Origin: Synergistales bacterium
Lineage (GTDB): Bacteria > Synergistota > Synergistia > Synergistales > Aminobacteriaceae
DNA: 26,391 bases
Reading direction: 5' to 3'
NCBI GenBank assembly: GCA_025997955.1
Contig: BNVH01000053.1
Location: forward strand, 1 to 26,391
A model generated the notes under the pieces. It was not told the DNA's origin, did not search any database, and was given only the letters and a program-made list of their open reading frames with translations. Below, piece after piece: positions 6,781 to 16,526 of this stretch (the stretch's first letter is position 1; every line of letters begins with the position of its first letter). The position numbers and the translations under genes were made by a program.

Positions 6781-8958
6781 ATGTTGGGTTGGAGAAACAT
6801 CAAAATGAGAGGCAAGTTGCTTTTGGGGTTCGGGACGCTTTTGGTGGTGTTCGCGTTGGCTATCGGTTTGGCTTGGAGGAACATAGACAAGGTGATGGAA
6901 AGCAGCGACTTTATAAGCAAAGTCGTAGTGCCTTCGACAAAAGATAGCGTAGAACTCGAACGCACTTTTTACGAATCCGCTTTGGACGTGCAAATTATGG
7001 AGCGCACAGAGACACCCGAGGCCATAGCCGACACGAAGGAAACAATAGCCGCGCTCAGAACCGGCTTCAGCGGAATGAGAGCCCTCAGAGAATCTCAGCC
7101 GGAGCTCCAAGCGCCCAAGTATTGGATAGAGGTCGCTTCTCCACTAACCTTCAGCTATAACGACAGCATAAACAGGACTTACGCGCTCATAGAAAACAAG
7201 GCCAAACTATTCGCCGCCATGAACAAGGCGGGCTTGGACGCTACGGAGTCGGCGACGAATACGGTAAATATGTACCCCGGCGTCGTCAGAGAAGAAGCCA
7301 AGGGAGGCGACCTCCAGGAAGAGCGGATGCTGTTTATCGCGGATATGTGGGAATTGTCGGACGGCATACTTTCCGGGGTACTGAACGCGCGGCGCTTGAT
7401 GCAGAGGGCCGATGCGGAAAACGACCCCGAAGCTATGAGGAAAGTTATGCCAACCGTCGATAAAATCAGAAATGACGCCAAAAAACAATTGGCCGCCCTA
7501 ACGAACCCCGAGCGCATAAAGGCTACGCAACAGCTTATCGACGCTCTCAATATATATTACGACGCTATTGAGGACTTCGCGAAAGCTTACGACGATTTGA
7601 ACAAAGAGGCCAAGATTCGCAGCGACCTTATAGACAAACTCAGCACGGAGACCACAAACGCCTCGATGCTAGCCATAACCCGTATCGACGATCTGATTGA
7701 GCGGAACGTCGCCGACTTGGGAGGTTCGGTCAGATTATTGCTGATCTCCGCCCTTGTCGCCATAGTGCTCGGCGTCGTCATAGCGCTCTTCATAGCGAGA
7801 GGCATAACGGGACCCTTGGGTCGTATAGTCGGTCTTGCGGAGCGCGCCGAGCACGGCGACCTCACTATAGAGCAGGAAGATTTTGGCTACGAGGGCAGGG
7901 ACGAGATGGGACAGCTTGTAAACGCGCTCTCTAAGATGGTCAAAGCTCAGGAGATAGCTATGCAGGATATAGTGGGCGTGGCGGGCGACCTCACCGAGGA
8001 GTCGCACGAACTCTCCGAGATAGCCGAGCAGTCCAACGCCTCTATGGAGGAGATAAAAGCCTCTATCGACCAAGTTTCAACGCTCAGCGAATCGAACGGC
8101 GCGGCTCTTGAGGAGTGCAACGCGGGCGTTGAGGAGATGAGCGCCGGAGCCGACACCGTGGCGAGGTCGGCAACTGATAGCGCGGAGTTCCTGTCTAATA
8201 CCACAAACGTATCGGCCAACGCGGTTTCAACCGTCGATAAAGTAATAAAAGGTATGCGCGACGTAGCGGCAAACGCGGGCGAGGTAGCGGAGAAGACGCA
8301 ACAGCTCGCGGCGTCCGTCGAAAATGTCAGCGGTTTCGTATCCGTCATAACGGGTATAGCCGACCAGACAAATTTGCTAGCGCTGAACGCCGCCATAGAA
8401 GCGGCAAGAGCAGGCGATGTGGGACGCGGCTTCGCTGTGGTGGCGGAAGAGGTCAGGAAATTAGCCGAGGAGTCGGCCAAGGCCGCGCAAAACGTCAATG
8501 GCATAATCGGAGGTCTCCAAAGCGGCGCTCACGATAGCATGTCAGCCGTGACTGAGGCGGGGAGAATACTCACAGCGACTCTCACTCAGGCCGAGGACGC
8601 TCAAAAAGGGCTTGGCGAAGCGATGGGCTCCATCAACAAAGCCAACGACTCCATCCAGAGCATTGCGGCGGTAGCCGAGGAGCAGGCCGCGTCAAGCAAG
8701 GAAGTGGCGACTGGCATAGACAACGCCACGCGCTCCACGATGGAGATGGTCGGCACCGTGTCCAACATCAGAAGCGCGGCTGATACCACGGCGCAGGCCG
8801 CGCAGGGCGTGGCTGAAAAAGCCGAGACCATTCAGTCGCACGTTGATACTTTGACGGAGGTGGTGGGTCGTTTCAAACTGAGGGGGGCCGCCGAGGATTC
8901 AGCCGCCAAGCAACCGCCGGCCAAAGCAAAAGCTCTATCAAAGACTGTAAAGCGCTGA
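6781..8958 (+). CDS. Methyl-accepting chemotaxis protein, HBM-type sensor (mcp1)
   Basis: A 725-residue transmembrane chemoreceptor that signals ligand binding to CheA/CheW. Layout: TM1 about 12-32; an all-helical periplasmic sensor about 33-316, whose size fits a helical bimodular (HBM) domain rather than a single four-helix bundle; TM2 about 318-340; HAMP about 341-395; and a cytoplasmic coiled coil whose hairpin tip holds TGIADQTNLLALNAAIEAAR. A methylation-type helix with EEQAASSKEVATGI follows. The C-terminus is an Ala/Lys/Pro-rich tail with no NWETF-like CheR tether. The start was set at ATG 6781, with GAGGGAG upstream and the mcp2 start aligned; the upstream in-frame extension is leader DNA. 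The ligand is unknown. It is followed by its own terminator and two close paralogues. Confidence 0.93.
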   Translation: MLGWRNIKMRGKLLLGFGTLLVVFALAIGLAWRNIDKVMESSDFISKVVVPSTKDSVELERTFYESALDVQIMERTETPEAIADTKETIAALRTGFSGMRALRESQPELQAPKYWIEVASPLTFSYNDSINRTYALIENKAKLFAAMNKAGLDATESATNTVNMYPGVVREEAKGGDLQEERMLFIADMWELSDGILSGVLNARRLMQRADAENDPEAMRKVMPTVDKIRNDAKKQLAALTNPERIKATQQLIDALNIYYDAIEDFAKAYDDLNKEAKIRSDLIDKLSTETTNASMLAITRIDDLIERNVADLGGSVRLLLISALVAIVLGVVIALFIARGITGPLGRIVGLAERAEHGDLTIEQEDFGYEGRDEMGQLVNALSKMVKAQEIAMQDIVGVAGDLTEESHELSEIAEQSNASMEEIKASIDQVSTLSESNGAALEECNAGVEEMSAGADTVARSATDSAEFLSNTTNVSANAVSTVDKVIKGMRDVAANAGEVAEKTQQLAASVENVSGFVSVITGIADQTNLLALNAAIEAARAGDVGRGFAVVAEEVRKLAEESAKAAQNVNGIIGGLQSGAHDSMSAVTEAGRILTATLTQAEDAQKGLGEAMGSINKANDSIQSIAAVAEEQAASSKEVATGIDNATRSTMEMVGTVSNIRSAADTTAQAAQGVAEKAETIQSHVDTLTEVVGRFKLRGAAEDSAAKQPPAKAKALSKTVKR

Positions 8959-8981
8959 AGTCCGTCCTATTTTAAAACAAA

Positions 8982-9016
8982 CGCCCGAACCCGATTGTGT
9001 TCGGGCGCTATTTTTT
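8982..9016 (+). terminator. mcp1 terminator
   Basis: A perfect nine-pair stem CGCCCGAAC / GTTCGGGCG is followed by CTA and six T residues. The element and the bases before it are identical to those after mcp3 (13731-13765). Confidence 0.9.
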
Positions 9017-9066
9017 ATGTGGTTTATATCGCAAAAAAGTCTAAATTGATGAAATGTTGTGTCTCA

Positions 9067-9100
9067 TGGGTAATTACATAAAATTACGCTATATTGTAGC
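9067..9100 (+). promoter_or_regulatory. mcp2 promoter region, paralogous to that of mcp1
   Basis: TGGGTA and TATATT are 17 bases apart, with GCTATATTGTAGC (9088-9100) over the -10. One base of the mcp1 palindrome has changed to a G-T type mismatch. The leader to the start is about 100 bases, some 35 longer than in mcp1 because of an insertion around 9130-9165. Confidence 0.4.
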
Positions 9101-9203
9101 AATGGAGAAAGTATATTTGAACAGAATACATAATTAAGTTTGCGCACATTTATCAAAGTTTCAAATTGTTGTTAAAATCTTGCGTGAGGGAGTTGGTTTT
9201 ATT

Positions 9204-11387
9204 ATGTTGGGTTGGAGAAACATCAAAATGAGGGGCAAGTTGCTTTTGGGGTTCGGGACGCTTTTGGTTGTGTTCGCGGTAGCTATCGGTTTGGCTTGGA
9301 GGAACATAGACAAGGTGATGGAAAGCAACGCCTTTATAAGCAAAGTCGTAGTGCCTTCGACAAAAGATAGCGTAGAACTCGAACGCGCTTTTTACGAATC
9401 CGTTCTGGACGTGCAAACTATGGAGCGTACAGAAACGACTGAGGCCATAGCCGACACGAAGGAAGCAATAGCCGCGCTCAAAACCGGCTTCAATGGAATG
9501 AGAGCTCTCAGAGAATCTCAGCCGGAGCTCCAAGCGCCCAAATATTGGATAGACGTCGCTTCTCCCTTGACCAGGAGCTATGACGAAAGCATACAAAGGA
9601 CTTACGCGCTCATAGAAAACAAGGCCAAACTATTCGCCGCCATGGGCAAGGCGGGCTTGGACGCTACGGAGTCGGCGACGAATACGGTAAATATGTACCC
9701 CGGCGTCGTCAGAGAAGAGGCTAATGGCGACTTCCAGAAAGAGCGGATGCTGTTTATAACGGATATGTGGGAATTGGCGGACGGCATACTTTCCGGGGTA
9801 CTGAACGCGCGGCGCTTGATGCAGAGGGCCGATGCGGAAAGTGACCCCGAAGCTATGAGAAAAATTATGCCGACCGTCGATAAAATCAGAGATGACGCCA
9901 AAAAACAATTGTCCGCCCTGACCAACCCCGAGCGCATAAATATTACGCAACATCTTATCGACGCTCTCAATATATATCACGGCTCTATTGAAGACTTCGC
10001 GAAGGCTTGTGACGATATGAACAAGGAGGCGAAGATTCGCGCTGATCTTATAAGCAAACTCAACACGGAGACCACAAACGCCTCGACGATAGCCATGACC
10101 CGTATCGACGATCTGACCGCGCAAAGTGTCGCCGACTTGGGAGGCTCAATTAGATTATTGGTAATCTCCGCGCTTGTCGCCATAGCGCTTGGCGTCGTCA
10201 TAGCGCTCTTTATAGCGAGAGGCATAACGGGACCACTGAGACGTATAGTTGGCCTTGCGGAGCGCGCCAAGGGCGGCGACCTCACAATCGTGCCCGAGGA
10301 TTTCGGCTATGAGGGCAAGGATGAAATGGGCGAGCTTGTTGTCGCCTTGTCAGAGATGGTCAAAGCTCAGGAGATAGCTATGCAGGATATAGTGGGCGTG
10401 GCTGGCGACCTCACCGAGGAGTCGCACGAACTCTCCGAGATAGCCGAGCAGTCCAACGCCTCTATGGAGGAGATAAAAGCCTCTATCGACCAAGTTTCAA
10501 CCCTGAGTGAAAGCAATGGCGCGGCTCTTGAGGAGTGCAACGCTGGCGTTGAGGAGATGAGCGCCGGAGCCGACACCGTGGCGAGGTCGGCAACTGATAG
10601 CGCGGAGTTCCTGTCTAACACCACAAACGTATCGGCCAACGCGGTTTCAACCGTCGATAAAGTAATAAAAGGCATGCGCGACGTAGCGGCAAACGCGGGC
10701 GAGGTAGCGGAGAAGACACAACAGCTCGCGGCGTCCGTCGAAAACGTCAGCGGTTTCGTATCCGTCATAACAGGTATAGCCGACCAGACAAACCTGCTGG
10801 CTTTGAACGCCGCCATAGAAGCGGCAAGAGCAGGCGATGTGGGACGCGGCTTCGCGGTGGTGGCCGAAGAGGTCAGGAAATTAGCCGAGGAGTCGGCGCG
10901 CGCCGCGCAAAACGTAAATGGCATAATCGGAGGTCTCCAAAGCGGCGCTCACGATAGCATGGGGGCCGTAACTGAGGCGGGGAGAATACTCACAGCTACG
11001 CTCACTCAGGCCGAGGACGCTCAAAAGGGGCTTGGTGAAGCGATGGACAGTATCAATAAAGCCAACGACTCCATCCAGAGCATTGCGGCGGTAGCCGAGG
11101 AGCAAGCCGCTTCAAGCAAGGAAGTGGCGACTGGTATAGACAACGCCACGCGCTCCACGATGGAGATGGTCGGCACCGTGTCCAACATCAGAAGCGCGGC
11201 TGATACCACAGCGCAGGCCGCGCAGGGCGTGGCTGAAAAAGCAGAGACCATTCAGTCGCACGTTGATACTTTGACGGAGGTAGTGGGTCGTTTCAAACTT
11301 AACCAAAACAAAGACGCGAAGCCACAGGCGCAAACCGCTAAGAGCGCCCCCGCAAAGGCCATTGAGAAGCCGGTGAAGCGCTTGTAA
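9204..11387 (+). CDS. Methyl-accepting chemotaxis protein, HBM-type sensor (mcp2)
   Basis: A 727-residue paralogue of mcp1 with the same layout: TM1, HBM-size periplasmic helical sensor, TM2, HAMP and signalling coiled coil. The N-terminal third of the sensor is nearly identical to mcp1, with changes concentrated in scattered sensor residues. TM2 and HAMP (ISALVAIALGVVIALF and KGGDLTIVPEDFGY) instead match mcp3 almost base for base. The signalling domain is nearly identical in all three. The tail differs from both paralogues (KLNQNKDAKPQAQTAKSAP) and the terminator differs too. The start was set at ATG 9204, with a GAGGGAG site as in mcp1; the eight upstream in-frame codons are leader. The ligand is unknown; near-identity to the mcp1 sensor suggests a related ligand. 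Confidence 0.93.
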   Translation: MLGWRNIKMRGKLLLGFGTLLVVFAVAIGLAWRNIDKVMESNAFISKVVVPSTKDSVELERAFYESVLDVQTMERTETTEAIADTKEAIAALKTGFNGMRALRESQPELQAPKYWIDVASPLTRSYDESIQRTYALIENKAKLFAAMGKAGLDATESATNTVNMYPGVVREEANGDFQKERMLFITDMWELADGILSGVLNARRLMQRADAESDPEAMRKIMPTVDKIRDDAKKQLSALTNPERINITQHLIDALNIYHGSIEDFAKACDDMNKEAKIRADLISKLNTETTNASTIAMTRIDDLTAQSVADLGGSIRLLVISALVAIALGVVIALFIARGITGPLRRIVGLAERAKGGDLTIVPEDFGYEGKDEMGELVVALSEMVKAQEIAMQDIVGVAGDLTEESHELSEIAEQSNASMEEIKASIDQVSTLSESNGAALEECNAGVEEMSAGADTVARSATDSAEFLSNTTNVSANAVSTVDKVIKGMRDVAANAGEVAEKTQQLAASVENVSGFVSVITGIADQTNLLALNAAIEAARAGDVGRGFAVVAEEVRKLAEESARAAQNVNGIIGGLQSGAHDSMGAVTEAGRILTATLTQAEDAQKGLGEAMDSINKANDSIQSIAAVAEEQAASSKEVATGIDNATRSTMEMVGTVSNIRSAADTTAQAAQGVAEKAETIQSHVDTLTEVVGRFKLNQNKDAKPQAQTAKSAPAKAIEKPVKRL

Positions 11388-11410
11388 CAAGAGGATACGA
11401 GCAAGACGAT

Positions 11411-11445
11411 AAAAACACCCCGCGCTTTTTGCGCGGGGTGTTTTT
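11411..11445. terminator. mcp2 terminator, symmetric
   Basis: A perfect 15-pair inverted repeat AAAAACACCCCGCGC / GCGCGGGGTGTTTTT has a TTTTT loop. It has A and T tracts on both sides, so it can work in either direction. Confidence 0.9.
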
Positions 11446-11532
11446 ATTCATTGAATTTTCAGACAATGTATATTAGTATAATTATTTAGTAGTGTATTAC
11501 CAATAAAATCTTGTGATACGGAGATGGTTCTT

Positions 11533-13707
11533 ATGTTCAGCTGGAAAAACATCAGAATGAGAGGCAAGTTGCTTTTGGGATTCGGGACGCTTTTGGTGGT
11601 GTTCGCGCTGGCTATAGGTTTGGCTTGGAGGAACATAGACAAAGTGATGGACAGCAGCGCCTTTATAAGCGATGTCATGATGACTTCAACAAAGAATAGC
11701 GTGGATTTAGAACGCGCTTTTTACAAATCCGCTTTGGACGTGCAAACTTTGGAGCGCACAGAAACGCCCGATGCCGCAGCAGCCACGAAGGAAACAATAG
11801 CCGAGCTCAAAACCGGCTTCAACGGAATGAGAGCCCTCAGAGAATCTCAGCCGGAGCTCCAGGCGCCCAAGTATTGGTTAGACGTCGCTTCTCCCTTGAC
11901 TAAGAGCTATGACGAAAGCATACAAAGGACTTACGCGCTCATAGAAAACAAGGCAAAACTATTCGCCGCCATAGTTAAGGCGGGTTTGGACGCTACGAAG
12001 GCGGCGTTGGACACGGTAAATATGTTCCCAGGTTTTATTAAAGATGACCTCCAAAAACATATTGACGGGGAGCAGATTGCGAGTATTGTGGACAGATGGG
12101 AATTGGCGGACAGTATACTTGCCGGAATTCTGGATTTGCGGCGCGCAATGCAGAAGGCCATGATGGACAGCGACCCTGCCGAGATGCTGAAACTGATGCC
12201 GGCTATCGAAAAACTCCATGCCGACGCCGAAAAACAGCTATCGGTTACGACCGACCCCGAGCGCAAAAAGATCTCGCAGGGGCTTGTCGACGCTACCGTT
12301 TTATATCGCGGCGCGATGAACGACTTCGCGAAAGCTTATGACGATTTGAACAAAGAGGCCAAGATTCGCGGCGACCTTATAAGCAAACTCAGCACGGAGA
12401 CCACAAACGCCTCAACGATAGCCATGACCCGCATAGGCAATCTGACCGCGCAAAGTGTCGCCGACTTGGGAGGCTCAATTAGATTATTGGTAATCTCCGC
12501 GCTTGTCGCCATAGCGCTTGGCGTCGTCATAGCGCTCTTTATAGCGAGAGGCATAACGGGACCACTGAGACGTATAGTTGGCCTTGCGGAGCGCGCCAAG
12601 GGTGGCGACCTCACAATCGTGCCCGAGGATTTCGGCTATGAGGGCAAGGATGAAATGGGCGAGCTTGTTGTCGCTTTGTCCGAGATGGTCTACGCTCAGG
12701 AGAGCGCGATGAAAGACATAGTGGGCGTGGCGAGCGACCTCACCGAGGAGTCGCACGAACTCTCCGAGATAGCTGAGCAGTCCAACGCCTCTATGGAGGA
12801 GATAAAAGCCTCTATCGACCAAGTTTCAACCCTGAGCGAATCGAACGGCGCGGCTCTTGAGGAGTGCAACGCGGGCGTTGAGGAGATGAGCGCCGGAGCC
12901 GACACCGTGGCGAGGTCGGCAACCGATAGCGCGGAGTTCCTGTCTAATACTACAAATGTATCGGCCAACGCGGTTTCAACCGTTGATAAAGTAATAAAAG
13001 GTATGCGCGACGTAGCGGCAAACGCGGGCGAGGTAGCGGAGAAGACGCAACAGCTCGCGGCGTCCGTCGAAAACGTCAGCGGCTTTGTATCCGTCATAAC
13101 AGGCATAGCCGACCAGACAAACCTGTTGGCTCTGAACGCCGCCATAGAAGCGGCAAGAGCCGGCGATGTGGGACGCGGCTTCGCTGTGGTGGCCGAAGAG
13201 GTCAGGAAATTAGCCGAGGAATCGGCCAAGGCCGCGCAAAACGTCAATGGCATAATCGGAGGTCTCCAAAGCGGCGCTCACGATAGCATGGGGGCAGTGA
13301 CTGAGGCGGGGAGAATACTCACAGCTACGCTCACTCAGGCCGAGGACGCTCAAAAAGGGCTTGGTGAAGCGATGGGCTCCATCAATAAAGCCAACGACTC
13401 CATCCAAAGCATTGCGGCGGTAGCCGAAGAGCAAGCCGCGTCAAGCAAGGAAGTAGCGACTGGCATAGACAACGCCACGCGTTCCACGATGGAGATGGTC
13501 GGCACCGTGTCCAACATCAGAAGCGCGGCTGATACCACAGCGCAGGCCGCGCAGGGCGTGGCTGAAAAAGCCGAGACCATTCAGTCGCACGTTGATACTT
13601 TGACGGAGGTGGTGGGTCGTTTCAAGCTGAGGGGGGCCGCTGAAGATTCAGCCGCCAAGCAACCGCCGGCCAAAGCAAAAGCTCTATCAAAGACTGTAAA
13701 GCGCTGA
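11533..13707 (+). CDS. Methyl-accepting chemotaxis protein with diverged HBM-type sensor (mcp3)
   Basis: A 724-residue third paralogue. TM1 and the first ~110 residues resemble mcp1/2, but the central sensor (about residues 150-260, including TVNMFPGFIKDDLQKHIDG and DPAEMLKLMPAIEKLHADAE) is clearly diverged. After that the protein returns to near identity: TM2/HAMP as in mcp2, signalling domain common to all, tail KLRGAAEDSAAKQPPAKAK and terminator as in mcp1. This pattern suggests a different ligand feeding the same output. The start was set at the second ATG (11533), which has GGAG nine bases upstream and aligns with the MLGWRN start of the paralogues; ATG 11524 is the alternative. Its upstream DNA is unrelated to the other two; a TATAAT at 11477-11482 is a possible -10 without a convincing -35. 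Confidence 0.93.
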   Translation: MFSWKNIRMRGKLLLGFGTLLVVFALAIGLAWRNIDKVMDSSAFISDVMMTSTKNSVDLERAFYKSALDVQTLERTETPDAAAATKETIAELKTGFNGMRALRESQPELQAPKYWLDVASPLTKSYDESIQRTYALIENKAKLFAAIVKAGLDATKAALDTVNMFPGFIKDDLQKHIDGEQIASIVDRWELADSILAGILDLRRAMQKAMMDSDPAEMLKLMPAIEKLHADAEKQLSVTTDPERKKISQGLVDATVLYRGAMNDFAKAYDDLNKEAKIRGDLISKLSTETTNASTIAMTRIGNLTAQSVADLGGSIRLLVISALVAIALGVVIALFIARGITGPLRRIVGLAERAKGGDLTIVPEDFGYEGKDEMGELVVALSEMVYAQESAMKDIVGVASDLTEESHELSEIAEQSNASMEEIKASIDQVSTLSESNGAALEECNAGVEEMSAGADTVARSATDSAEFLSNTTNVSANAVSTVDKVIKGMRDVAANAGEVAEKTQQLAASVENVSGFVSVITGIADQTNLLALNAAIEAARAGDVGRGFAVVAEEVRKLAEESAKAAQNVNGIIGGLQSGAHDSMGAVTEAGRILTATLTQAEDAQKGLGEAMGSINKANDSIQSIAAVAEEQAASSKEVATGIDNATRSTMEMVGTVSNIRSAADTTAQAAQGVAEKAETIQSHVDTLTEVVGRFKLRGAAEDSAAKQPPAKAKALSKTVKR

Positions 13708-13730
13708 AGTCCGTCCTATTTTAAAACAAA

Positions 13731-13765
13731 CGCCCGAACCCGATTGTGTTCGGGCGCTATTTTTT
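13731..13765 (+). terminator. mcp3 terminator
   Basis: The nine-pair stem CGCCCGAAC / GTTCGGGCG with a trailing T-run is the same as the mcp1 terminator. The gene end and terminator are shared, while the DNA beyond differs. Confidence 0.9.
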
Positions 13766-13857
13766 GTATTGAGAATTTCCATAATATGAACTAATATGGA
13801 CTATGGTTTTTCGGGTTGAGAAACAAAATTACTGTCGAGTTTAAGGGAGGACTTTTT

Positions 13858-16518
13858 GTGGCGATTCATGGTTTGAGCAAGAGTCAGGTTGAGGAGTCTC
13901 TATCGCAATGGGGCGACAACAGACTGACTGAGGTTGAGAGTGAGGGTTTTTGGAGCAAGCTGAAAGATAACTTCGGCGACCCGATGATAAGGATTTTGTG
14001 CGTCGCGTTGCTCATCAATGTCGTATTTGTGTTTTTTGGGCAAACAGAGTGGTATGAGGCCGTCGGCATAGCCGTGGCCGTCATGTTGGCGACTTTTGTA
14101 TCGACGTTTTCGGAGTACAGAAACGAAAACGCCTTTCAAAAACTCCAAGAGGAAGCGTCTCGTATCAAATGCAAGGTCTGGCGCGATGGAACTCTCGGCG
14201 ATGTACCGATAGACGACATCGTGACGGGCGACTGCGTCCTGCTTCAGACGGGCGATAAAGTCCCAGCCGACGGCGTTGTCATAGAGGGCGAGATAAAAGT
14301 CGACCAGTCCGCTCTAAACGGAGAAAGCAAGGAAGCGCGAAAACTTCCCGTCCCAGACGGAGAGTCGCTCAGTGAAGAAAAGTCAATGGACTTCCTAAAC
14401 TCTCACAAGGTCTTTCGCGGCTCCGTGGTCTGCGGGGGAAGCGCCGTCATAGAGGTGAAAACTGTAGGGGACAAGAGCGTCTACGGCACTATAGCGAGCG
14501 AGCTTCAGGCGGAGGACGACCGCGATTCGCCGCTCAAGGTGAAACTCTCAAAGTTAGCCAACCAGATAAGCGTCTTTGGGTATATAGGCGGCGCCACTAT
14601 AGCCTTGGCCTTTTTGTTCCAGCGTATCGTCATACATAACGCGTTCGACATGGCTCTCATTCTCCAATACTGCGCAAACTGGATGCAGTTGGTGCATGAT
14701 GTCGTAAACGCTGTCATGCTGGCCGTAATCATCATAGTCATGGCGGTGCCGGAGGGCTTGCCGCTGATGATAGCGCTTGTCTCAGCTCTCAATATGGGCA
14801 AGATGCTGCGCGATAACGTCTTGGTTCGCAAGATAATCGGGATAGAGACGGCCGGCAGCCTGAACATACTCTTCAGTGACAAAACAGGCACCATCACTAA
14901 GGGGCAGTTAGAGGTCGTCACGTTTTTAGACGCTCAGGGCAAGGTATACGAAAAAAGCTCGCTAGGACAAAGCGGCATAGGCAAGCTCCTGTCTCTTTGC
15001 ATCCGAAATAGCACTGACGCCGTATTTACAGACGCCACAGACGAGGCCCCGGCGCGCGTAATAGGAGGCAACGCCACGGAGCGAGCCGTGCTCAGCTATG
15101 GGTCGTCCCTCGGAGCGTCCTCTTTTGACGTCAAGAAAGCCGGATTTATACCGTTCAACAGCGAGAGCAAGTTCTCAGCCGCCACAGTAGAAGGGGAGTA
15201 CAGCGCTACGCTCCTGAAAGGCGCGCCCGAAAAAATCATAAGCCGCTGCAAAGCCTACTTCGACGAGCAGGGAAACCCAGTACCCCTCAACGCCTCGACT
15301 ATTGAGGCGAAGATAGACGAGCTGGCCGGACGCGCTATAAGAGTTTTGGCCTTTGCTATGTCGCGGGGCAAGATTGACGGCGAGACATTGCCCGACGGCG
15401 ACTGGACGTTAGTCGGCGTCGTGGGTATAAGAGACGAGGTGCGGCCTGAGTCCATAGGCGCTATACACGAAGTGCAAAACGCCGGGGTGCAGGTAGTCAT
15501 GATAACCGGCGACCGCAAGGACACGGCTATGGCGATATCAAAAGAGGCCGGCATCCTAAAAGACGATACAGATATAGTGCTGACCAGCGATGAGCTGTCA
15601 GCGCTTAGCGACGAGGATATAAAGGCGAAACTCTCGAACTTACGCGTTGTGGCGCGCGCGCTTCCAAGTGACAAGAGCCGTCTTGTCCGCCTTGCTCAGG
15701 AGAGTGGGCTTGTCGCCGGCATGACCGGGGATGGCGTCAACGACTCCCCAGCCCTCAAGAAAGCCGACGTCGGCTTCGCGATGGGCGGCGGCACGGAGGT
15801 GGCAAAAGAGGCCAGCGACATAGTGATATTAGACAACAACTTTGCCTCAATAGACAAAGCCATTCTCTACGGACGCACGATATTCAACAGCATACGCAAA
15901 TTCATAGTCTTTCAGCTCTCCGTCAACGTCAGCGCCGTGCTTTTGTCCTTTGTCGCCCCTCTTTTGGGCATGGAGAACCCTCTCACTATCACGCAGATTC
16001 TATGGGTAAACTTGGTCATGGACACACTCGCGGCCCTTGCTTTCGGAGGCGAGCCGGCCTTGGCGCGCTTCATGCGAGAGAAGCCAAAGCGCCGAGAGGA
16101 AAGCATCGTAAGCAGGGCCATGTGGGAGGCTATACTCACGGGCGCGCTTTGGACGTTTGTTGTCGGCATGTTTATTTTGCTCTCACCCACAGCCAGAGGG
16201 TGGTTCAGGCCGGACGAGGGGCAAAGCGCTTATCTTTTTACGGCGTTCTTCACGTTCTATGTATTGCTGGCCGCTTTCAACGCTTTCAACGCCCGCACGG
16301 ACAAGGTAAACCTCTTCGACAACATAGGAGGCAACAAGGGCTTTTGGAAAGTCATATTGCTAATTGTCGTAGTTCAGGTGCTCATGACCACGTTCGGCGG
16401 GGCTGTTTTGCGGTGCTACGGACTGTTGCCCGGTGAGTGGGCAGCTGTGGTTATTTGCGCTTTCTCGATAATTCCTGTGGATATTATCAGAAAATATATA
16501 GCTAAAAGCGGCAATTAA
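13858..16518 (+). CDS. PMCA-type (P2B-like) Ca2+-transporting P-type ATPase
   Basis: An 886-residue membrane ATPase expected to export Ca2+. Visible motifs: NGES (154-157) in the actuator domain at the usual TGES position; PEGLP (298-302) in M4, preceded by MAV as in plasma-membrane Ca2+ pumps; SDKTGT with the phosphorylated Asp341; and TGDGVNDSPA (Asp625, Asp629) in the hinge. In M6, LWVNLVMDTLAALAFGGEP has the Asn and Asp ligands of P2B pumps. No calmodulin-binding tail is present. The start was set at GTG 13858, with AAGGGAGG seven bases upstream; the in-frame TTG at 13816 has no site. It lies after the chemoreceptors and converges on the Ter operon, sharing a hairpin with it. The Thr to Asn change in TGES is worth noting but may be common in this subfamily. 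Cation specificity is inferred. Confidence 0.92.
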   Translation: MAIHGLSKSQVEESLSQWGDNRLTEVESEGFWSKLKDNFGDPMIRILCVALLINVVFVFFGQTEWYEAVGIAVAVMLATFVSTFSEYRNENAFQKLQEEASRIKCKVWRDGTLGDVPIDDIVTGDCVLLQTGDKVPADGVVIEGEIKVDQSALNGESKEARKLPVPDGESLSEEKSMDFLNSHKVFRGSVVCGGSAVIEVKTVGDKSVYGTIASELQAEDDRDSPLKVKLSKLANQISVFGYIGGATIALAFLFQRIVIHNAFDMALILQYCANWMQLVHDVVNAVMLAVIIIVMAVPEGLPLMIALVSALNMGKMLRDNVLVRKIIGIETAGSLNILFSDKTGTITKGQLEVVTFLDAQGKVYEKSSLGQSGIGKLLSLCIRNSTDAVFTDATDEAPARVIGGNATERAVLSYGSSLGASSFDVKKAGFIPFNSESKFSAATVEGEYSATLLKGAPEKIISRCKAYFDEQGNPVPLNASTIEAKIDELAGRAIRVLAFAMSRGKIDGETLPDGDWTLVGVVGIRDEVRPESIGAIHEVQNAGVQVVMITGDRKDTAMAISKEAGILKDDTDIVLTSDELSALSDEDIKAKLSNLRVVARALPSDKSRLVRLAQESGLVAGMTGDGVNDSPALKKADVGFAMGGGTEVAKEASDIVILDNNFASIDKAILYGRTIFNSIRKFIVFQLSVNVSAVLLSFVAPLLGMENPLTITQILWVNLVMDTLAALAFGGEPALARFMREKPKRREESIVSRAMWEAILTGALWTFVVGMFILLSPTARGWFRPDEGQSAYLFTAFFTFYVLLAAFNAFNARTDKVNLFDNIGGNKGFWKVILLIVVVQVLMTTFGGAVLRCYGLLPGEWAAVVICAFSIIPVDIIRKYIAKSGN

Positions 16519-16526
16519 CACTTACG

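Noticed and set aside
7947..8504. 185-codon minus-strand ORF repeated at 10367-10924 and 12696-13253
   Set aside because: It is a Ser/Ala-rich antisense frame of the conserved signalling domain and recurs only because the three mcp genes are near identical.
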